Shown piece after piece: positions 58,402 through 64,000 of a stretch of DNA of 64,000 nt. A model generated the notes under the pieces. The model saw only the letters and a program-made list of their open reading frames with translations. It was not told the origin of the DNA and searched no databases. Within the stretch, counting starts at the first letter, position 1. Each line of letters begins with the position of its first letter. Position numbers and translations under genes: made by a program. Origin of the DNA: Eutypa lata (taxonomy: Eukaryota > Ascomycota > Sordariomycetes > Xylariales > Diatrypaceae); the NCBI GenBank assembly GCA_022661535.1, contig JAKULF010000010.1:1612001-1676000 (forward strand). The letters are read 5' to 3'.

Positions 58402-59573
58402 TCACCGGTCAGTAAAGTGAATCGTAGAAGACGGGTGATCTGAGTGCACCTGTTTTCTCCTCTTCAACTTAGCTGACCGGTCATCCCCCTCTCCCGTTGA
58501 ATATCCAGTCTCTCCATCATCAGGGAACCCCTCGCCATAACCTTCAAAACTGCTGTCCTGATAGCTGCGCTTCTTGGTGTTGCGTCGTATGCGGTCTGCT
58601 TGCGGTACCTGCAGCTTACCCGACTTGGTTGCTAGACCCGTCGTTGATGCTGCGGGGGTACTTGGTGCTGTCGCTCTCGGGCCTTGATCTTGACCGACCT
58701 TCTTGGAGACGTTGGTTGGAGCCAAGTCTCCTAGGACGGCATTATTCCATAACTCCTTTGGTATAGATCCTTTGGCCATCGTCGTTGCTTTGAGCAAGTC
58801 TGTCTTCACCCTGTCGGAGAAACCCGACTCGACACTCTTTCCTTGCACCTCATGTACATACCATTCCGCCTCAGGAACTAAGCACATGGCCATGAAGCCT
58901 TCGGTGTCGAAAGGATCTTTCTTATCCACGTCGAAATGGCCGTTGACGCCAAGGGTCTTGATGTGACCTTTGTACGTCTTTCTCAGCGCGTTTTTCTCTC
59001 CATTTGCCTTGGTGCGAGCGACTTCAGCTGCGATGCTGGTCAAGTTAAACTTCTCGAAGAGATCCTCGGACAAGTATGGCGAGGACTTGAAATGAGCTAG
59101 AGTAGAGAAGTGTCAACAATTAAATCATACTAATCATTTATCGAATGTTACATCACTCCCATAGGAAAAGAAGCCCATTTGATATGGGACAATAGGGGAG
59201 GGAAAGTGCTAGACCGGAGACGGGTTAGAGTCGAGGGAGCCTTACGAGTTCTGCAAAGAAGGTATTTTTCGCCAACATCTAGATGTAGGTTCTCAATACC
59301 AAGTTTGCGAGGATCCTCGAGATGGACTTTCTTCTGCTCCTGGTCTCCGAAGTCATCGAAGGTTCGCTTCCGTTTATTCGAAAAATCGTCCATCATGCTG
59401 GTGTCGTGAGAACCATCGTTACCGGAATGACCATTAACGGAGTGAGCCGGGGTGGGAAGAGCGGTTGTAACCGATGTCATAGAGCTATTCATGCTTGAAG
59501 AATGATCCACAGTGCTCGGAGATAATTGCGAGGGGCTCTGAGGTGTCTGGGGATTGAATGACATGGTCGCCAT
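58402..59573 (-). CDS. MED19: Mediator of RNA polymerase II transcription subunit 19 (Rox3)
   Basis: Exons 59573-59246 and 59096-58402 give 340 residues; the intron is 149 bases, donor GTAAGG, acceptor CTCTAG, phase 1, producing [20 protein letters not shown]. Fungal Med19 features are the N-terminal [12 protein letters not shown] motif, a nuclear [10 protein letters not shown] segment, then [38 protein letters not shown] and the basic C-terminus ([22 protein letters not shown], cited in part). The protein is part of the Mediator head/hook region and links activators to RNA polymerase II in the nucleus. An expected single-copy housekeeping gene. Confidence 0.92.
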
Positions 59574-60391
59574 TTGAGATTGGAAGGGTAGTCAAGTGTG
59601 ATAAACTTGACGACAGTAGAGCGGAAAGAAAAACGAAGACCGGTTAGTGGATTTCGGGAAATCCAACCTAGTAGGAGGAAAGTGCGGAAAAAATGCAATC
59701 GAGGTGTGGTTGCCGAAGAGACGGATAGAGGATGTCGGTCAGTCAGTCGTATGATTAATGGTGAACGATTGGCAAATCGATGTCGTAGGTGCAAAAAACG
59801 GCAGGAAGTTTTATCAGAACGTAGATCGATCGAGTTCCTCTTAGGGTATTCGATGAAGATATCGTCAATAAGCGATATGGGATGCGCAGGTGAAGGCCGA
59901 ATAAATCTTCACTGTGGCAAGTCGCGCCAAACCGCCGACCGGCTGTCGTGGTCGAAGATAACCCGAGTCCACCAACATGCACTAATCTAACCTCGCAGGC
60001 GCTGAATCGATTAAAATTTATCTCTCGTTGATGGCGGCTGGATAGCGACAGCGATTTTCGTTAATTCCGATGTCGTCGGCTGTCGTGGCGGAGGAGGAAT
60101 TGACGTTTTTGTCGATTCGCCGTTAGATTTTGATGATGGTGGTGTTGTTGTGAAGGGAAGGGTGAGCAGCAGACGGCGGCAATGGGGAAGTATTGATTGA
60201 ATGGATGGGGGTGTCTGGTCCTAGCTGCTTTTGGGGTTGTGGTGTGTCTGCGCAGCGCAGTCAGTGCAGGTGGGTGCTCAACTCAAATGTTGCCTTACAA
60301 CCGGGCCTCAGGTCAGGTCAGGTGGGGTGCGGTTAAATCCACTCTCGGGGGGTGAGATACTACAATTAGAAGTTAGTCAATAATAGGTAGG

Positions 60392-60401
60392 TACCTAGGT
60401 A
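60392..60401. repeat. TACCTAGGTA palindromic decamer
   Basis: One of four exact copies noted in the window (others at 15220-15229, 20434-20443 and 61339-61348), all intergenic. Confidence 0.7.
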
Positions 60402-61331
60402 CATGTAGTTATTTGAGAGTCATGTCATTGTTTAAAGTAACAAGGACATACATTCATTGAAAGGTTAGAACACACATTTTGCCCATACGTGTACGTACAT
60501 ACCTATCCAGCCTACATATGCACCGCCTTCTTTATTAACATGGAATGTCTTCAAAACCACCAGCTTTGATCTATCTTTGTGTGTCTACGCAAGTACGAAA
60601 TATCTAGGTAGTGAAAGGTGGATTCCATTGGTGGTCTTTGAACCCCACCTATTTCTTGTCTTCCAGCTTTTCGCTTAAGTTTCTGCCCGAGGAAAATGAC
60701 CGAGATTACCTAAGTTCTTACGTTGGATATCAAAAAGGATGTTTACGAACCTACACTTACGCTTTCATGGCTTGAAAGCTAATAGCAAATTAAAAAAATA
60801 TCATATTTAATGATTATGTAGAAACCTTTCTGATTAATGACCAACTACCACCGTTCTATCAATTTTATGATTGTCATTAGTTAATGTTGCTTCTGAGCCA
60901 AGCAAACCGCAAGAAACCATACTACCCTTTAAATGTTAGTGAGTCTTCAGGGCCTTTAATGAATGATTACTTGTTGTTTTAGTGAGTAATAAGCCTAAGA
61001 GAGCTCAAAAATTGTTACTGCAATCATTTGCCCCTCTGTTGCAAATATCCAACCTGGTGGTAAAAGCCACAACCCGAAGGCTAAACTACATAGGTAGCAG
61101 GTAAAGTATTGTCAGAATAACCTAGTGCATAGGTACCTAGATAGGTATTCAATTGATTATTCTTTGGTCTATTTAACTTTAGTCCTTACGTTAATCATAA
61201 TTCCTAGATTCAAGGTCACCGGGCGCCTAGAAGCGATCAGGTAGTTACTAGGGGTACATTCACCAGATACTAGCCAGTATACCGTGCTGTACATACAGGT
61301 AAGTCTACATTTAACCATTTTATACATATAT

Positions 61332-61355
61332 ACATACATACCTAGGTATGTATGT
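61332..61355. repeat. Perfect 24-base palindrome centred on CCTAGG
   Basis: The left arm ACATACATA and right arm TATGTATGT flank CCTAGG, so the whole 24 bases equal their own reverse complement. It contains a TACCTAGGTA decamer. Confidence 0.8.
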
Positions 61356-62473
61356 TGGATTTGCCCCTCTTTGGTTAATCATTTCCATCTCCCATACTCG
61401 TCCGCATTTGCAAAGCCGAATATCCAGGTCAACCTTGCCATCATACATCCTATTAAGAGTTGTTTGTGGATTGAAACTCAAAATGTTCGACGACATCCGC
61501 CTATTTAGCTAGTATCACTAGATGTGTTATTGATACCCGTTAAACACGCCATATTACGACCGTATTATGAACTTCCGAGTTTAATGCTTATTCTGCCTGA
61601 TTGCTTCGTACCAGCGTTGTGATGTGACGCTAGTCTAATATTCCATTCCATCCATGGTTGCATATACACATACAATACAACACAGTATCATACCCGCCTC
61701 CTCACTTACCTTACCTACATACTTAGCATCACTATGCAATAACCAGCCAGCCCAGCCGGGCTCCACCAACCAACCCCAGGCCGACCCGAAGACCGAAGGG
61801 TACCTGCTTCCACCCCTCTACAAGGATGTAGTCAATTCCTTTAGAGCCAGAGAGGCAAATCGTGTGCTCTAGAAAAGTGCGTTTTATTTCTTTATTAATA
61901 ATTCATATTGGCAAAGACTTAAGTTAGGTAGGCTCCTTGCGGTAAGGCATCGATTATCTCTGCAGTTCTCTTTTCTGTTATTGTGATAACCTCAGTCTCT
62001 CCCAGACCCCTTAGAGGATTCAAGTTGCAATTAAAAGTGCAGGCCAGGTAGGCAAGTGCCTAATCATTACCTAAGGCAGGTAGTTCGGTAGGTAGTTAGT
62101 TAGGTACTTCCATCTTCGTCGGTCATAAGCAGGCCCCACGGGCATCCATCGGTCCTCCTTGAATCATTCGTTCATTGATAAACCCATCAGCCCCGTGCCA
62201 CCAACGCCCTCTGACAAAACTCCAAGTATCAAGTCAGACAGTCCGATCAATCTCTCCCACGCCACACACACATCTTATCTACCAGTCACACAATAGGAAA
62301 GCCTCGTTCACAGTTAGGGCTGCGAGCACATCCTATTATTTCACCGCTACCATCTTATCCGTTTTCTTCCGCTATCTGTCCTTGCTCGGCCATCTCTACT
62401 TCACTCAAAAGTTGCCTTATCGCGTCTAGTTAGACTGAGCACTGTAACTATCTCCGCCCTGGCCTTGAGCGTG

Positions 62474-62530
62474 ACCTCGAACTCGACCTCGACCTCGACT
62501 GCAACTTCGACTTCGACTTCAATCTCGACC
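62474..62530 (+). repeat. Degenerate CTCGAC hexamer repeat in CDC34 leader
   Basis: About nine imperfect CTCGAC/TTCGAC units lie 77 bases before the CDC34 ATG, probably in the transcript leader. Confidence 0.75.
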
Positions 62531-62606
62531 AGTCACGCGATCATCTTCACCGTACATCCGAGCCACTTAGATATTTTACCGACTTTTGCCTCACATCCTC
62601 TTCACC

Positions 62607-63432
62607 ATGTCTTCACGGGCTACTGGCGGTGCCAAGCACAGACTGATGGTTGAAATGAAAGAACTAGGGAAGGAGAACTGGGTTAACATCGATGTAAGTT
62701 GCCGTGTAGTATTCGTAACTCATGCCGTGTTCGCAGTCTAACATTATGGTATTCCCAGTTGCCCAATGGTAATATACTACGGTGGCGTGTTGGCCTCATC
62801 GTTGTCAATCCGGATAGCGCCTTCAATGGTGGATACTTCAAGGTTTGTCTCCTCAAAGACGATATACTGGTTTCAGTTGGTTATTGACACTCACAACTTC
62901 TTTTCCGTAGGCTGAAATGACTTTCACCGAAGAATATCCTTATCAGCCGCCTACATTTCGGTTCCTCCTCCCAATCTATCACCCCAACGTGTATCCCGAC
63001 GGGAAGCTCTGTATCTCTATTCTTCACACCCCTGGAGAGGACCTCACATCTGGCGAACAAGCCAGTGAACGTTGGTCTCCACTCCAGGGTGTCGAGTCCG
63101 TTCTTCGATCGGTGCTGCTCCTCTTGGACGACCCCGAGATTAACTCACCGGCGAACGTAGATGCCGGTGTCATGTATCGAGACGACCGAACGACTTACAA
63201 TAAAAAAGCGAAGGAAGTTGTTGAGAGATCTAAGGGGGATATTCCGGAGGGCTTTGTGATGCCGACAAACCTAGAACCACCACCCCCACCTAAATCTGCC
63301 GACGATGACGCTGCATTCTGGGCCGAGAGTGATGAAGAACTGGACTTCGGTGGCAGCGACACGGGAGAGGATGATGATATGGCAGAGTTCGACGAAGATG
63401 GCGAGGAGGGCAGCGACGACGACGACTCGTGA
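62607..63432 (+). CDS. cdc34: Ubiquitin-conjugating enzyme E2 Cdc34 (UBC3)
   Basis: Exons 62607-62693, 62759-62842 and 62911-63432 give 230 residues; the introns (65 and 68 bases) are phase 0. The E2 core has the HPN motif (residues 81-83), catalytic Cys91 in GKLCISILHTP, and the acidic-loop insertion after it (HTPGEDLTSGEQASERWSP) characteristic of the Cdc34/Ube2R and Ube2G group. SPANVDAGVMYR and ERSKGDIPEGFVMPT match Cdc34 rather than Ubc7. The acidic tail (AESDEELDFGG to the end) binds the cullin basic canyon in SCF complexes. The role is K48-linked polyubiquitination of SCF substrates such as cell-cycle inhibitors. Confidence 0.94.
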
Positions 63433-63517
63433 AGTGCGAAGTCATCATTTAGGCGCCCACAGATGCGTCATCACAACAATACATATATCACGAAGAACAG
63501 GACCATTCCCTAAATTA

Positions 63518-63754
63518 TCACATCACTAGAATTCGCATAGCGTCGGTCGGCCGGCGTTCCGGGAATATTGTTTCCCCCTCGAGCAGTAGGAAGGGGTCGT
63601 ACTCATATACGTCTCCAGGATTGGATTGCTCTGAGATTGGCTTTCGCATATTATTTGCAGATAGAGAGTAATTAAGCACCAGGGATCGAGACAGTGCCAG
63701 GGGCAGAGTAGGTAGTGTCGAGCTACGTCTAGACCTGATAGGCCTGCAGTACAT
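63518..63754 (-). CDS. Possible small protein or 3' exon, unknown
   Basis: A 78-codon minus-strand frame with ATG at 63754, converging on CDC34. Its second half (NPGDVYEYDPFLLLEGE, TIFPERRPTDAMRIL) reads like protein. No family is recognised and it is close to the window end, so it may be the last exon of a gene beginning outside, or chance. Confidence 0.25.
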   Translation of the reverse strand: MYCRPIRSRRSSTLPTLPLALSRSLVLNYSLSANNMRKPISEQSNPGDVYEYDPFLLLEGETIFPERRPTDAMRILVM

Positions 63755-64000
63755 TCATAACTTAGCAGTGAATATAGATTTAAATTTTAGAGAGCATTGA
63801 TGCCCATTTGAGTCTATGCGTGACTATAAGTATAGTGTAGCGACTTTTCACTACACATTCGTACAATAAAGGGGTTGGCTGCGTAACCCTATCCAGTTAC
63901 ATGGAAAGTGGTTAATAGAGATAAATTTACTTGCTCTACTTCCTGGTGGGTTGTCACGAGTTGTACGAAAGAGCATCTAATTATTCTATCTATCTACCTA

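Larger units (their letters stand above)
59574..62606. other. Divergent promoter region, 3 kb, no supported gene
   Basis: Between MED19 and CDC34. The MED19-proximal part (to about 60350) is GC-neutral and the rest A/T-rich with many TACCTA/TAGGTA words. Short frames (59598-59990, 61284-61508, 62175-62429) lack motifs and some start without ATG. The CDC34 leader ends with a CTCGAC repeat. Confidence 0.55.

Noticed and set aside
62465..62653. Ser/Thr-rich frame over the CDC34 leader
   Set aside because: It begins with GTG and is produced by the CTCGAC repeat; the Cdc34 start at 62607 in another frame is well supported.

Overview
The window reads as nuclear DNA of a filamentous ascomycete (Pezizomycotina, probably Sordariomycetes). 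Genes stand alone on both strands and carry short GT-AG introns (about 47 to 154 bases) with CTAAC/CTGAC-like branch sites. Gene families point the same way: a 71-residue glucose-repressible GRG-1/CCG-1 protein, DUF6536, Zn2Cys6 factors, fungal BTB proteins and a fungal Mediator subunit 19. No operons, CRISPR arrays, rRNA or convincing tRNA genes were seen. Exon models were built by hand from splice sites, frame continuity and family motifs; no database search was possible.

Layout. 0.2-4.0 kb: DUF6536 membrane protein and a convergent short-chain dehydrogenase. 5.7-10.5 kb: a giant acidic protein with a C-terminal Telo_bind/POT1-like OB domain. 12.9-14.2 kb: a zinc-ribbon protein with a duplicated segment. 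14.2-19.8 kb: a gene-poor, TA-rich stretch with coding relics. 20-27.6 kb: grg-1, an EBP-family sterol isomerase, a BTB protein, an orphan and a three-exon Zn2Cys6 factor. 28.2-37.4 kb: a STAND fragment, a ten-exon APC permease, an NRPS adenylation-domain relic, a POT transporter and a damaged Zn2Cys6 gene; this resembles a decayed metabolite locus that kept its transporters. 38-41 kb: a broken TPR-DUF4470 gene. 41.2-48.9 kb: a Gly/Arg-rich orphan, a Cys-rich membrane protein, a vWA protein and a small secreted protein. 50.9-63.4 kb: a RING-H2 protein, a protein with two RNase H1-type hybrid-binding domains, an alpha/beta hydrolase, Mediator subunit 19 and the SCF E2 enzyme Cdc34.

The housekeeping genes (MED19, CDC34, telomere-type protein, EBP) are unrelated single-copy functions. 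The most interesting biology is in genes caught mid-decay: a Zn2Cys6 gene whose first two zinc-ligand cysteines are lost in a short out-of-frame stretch flanked by apparently compensating indels, a DUF4470 gene with a nonsense codon and a frameshift, and lone NRPS and STAND fragments. Others worth checking are an undescribed small secreted protein and the tandem hybrid-binding-domain protein. I found no convincing wholly new multi-gene system.
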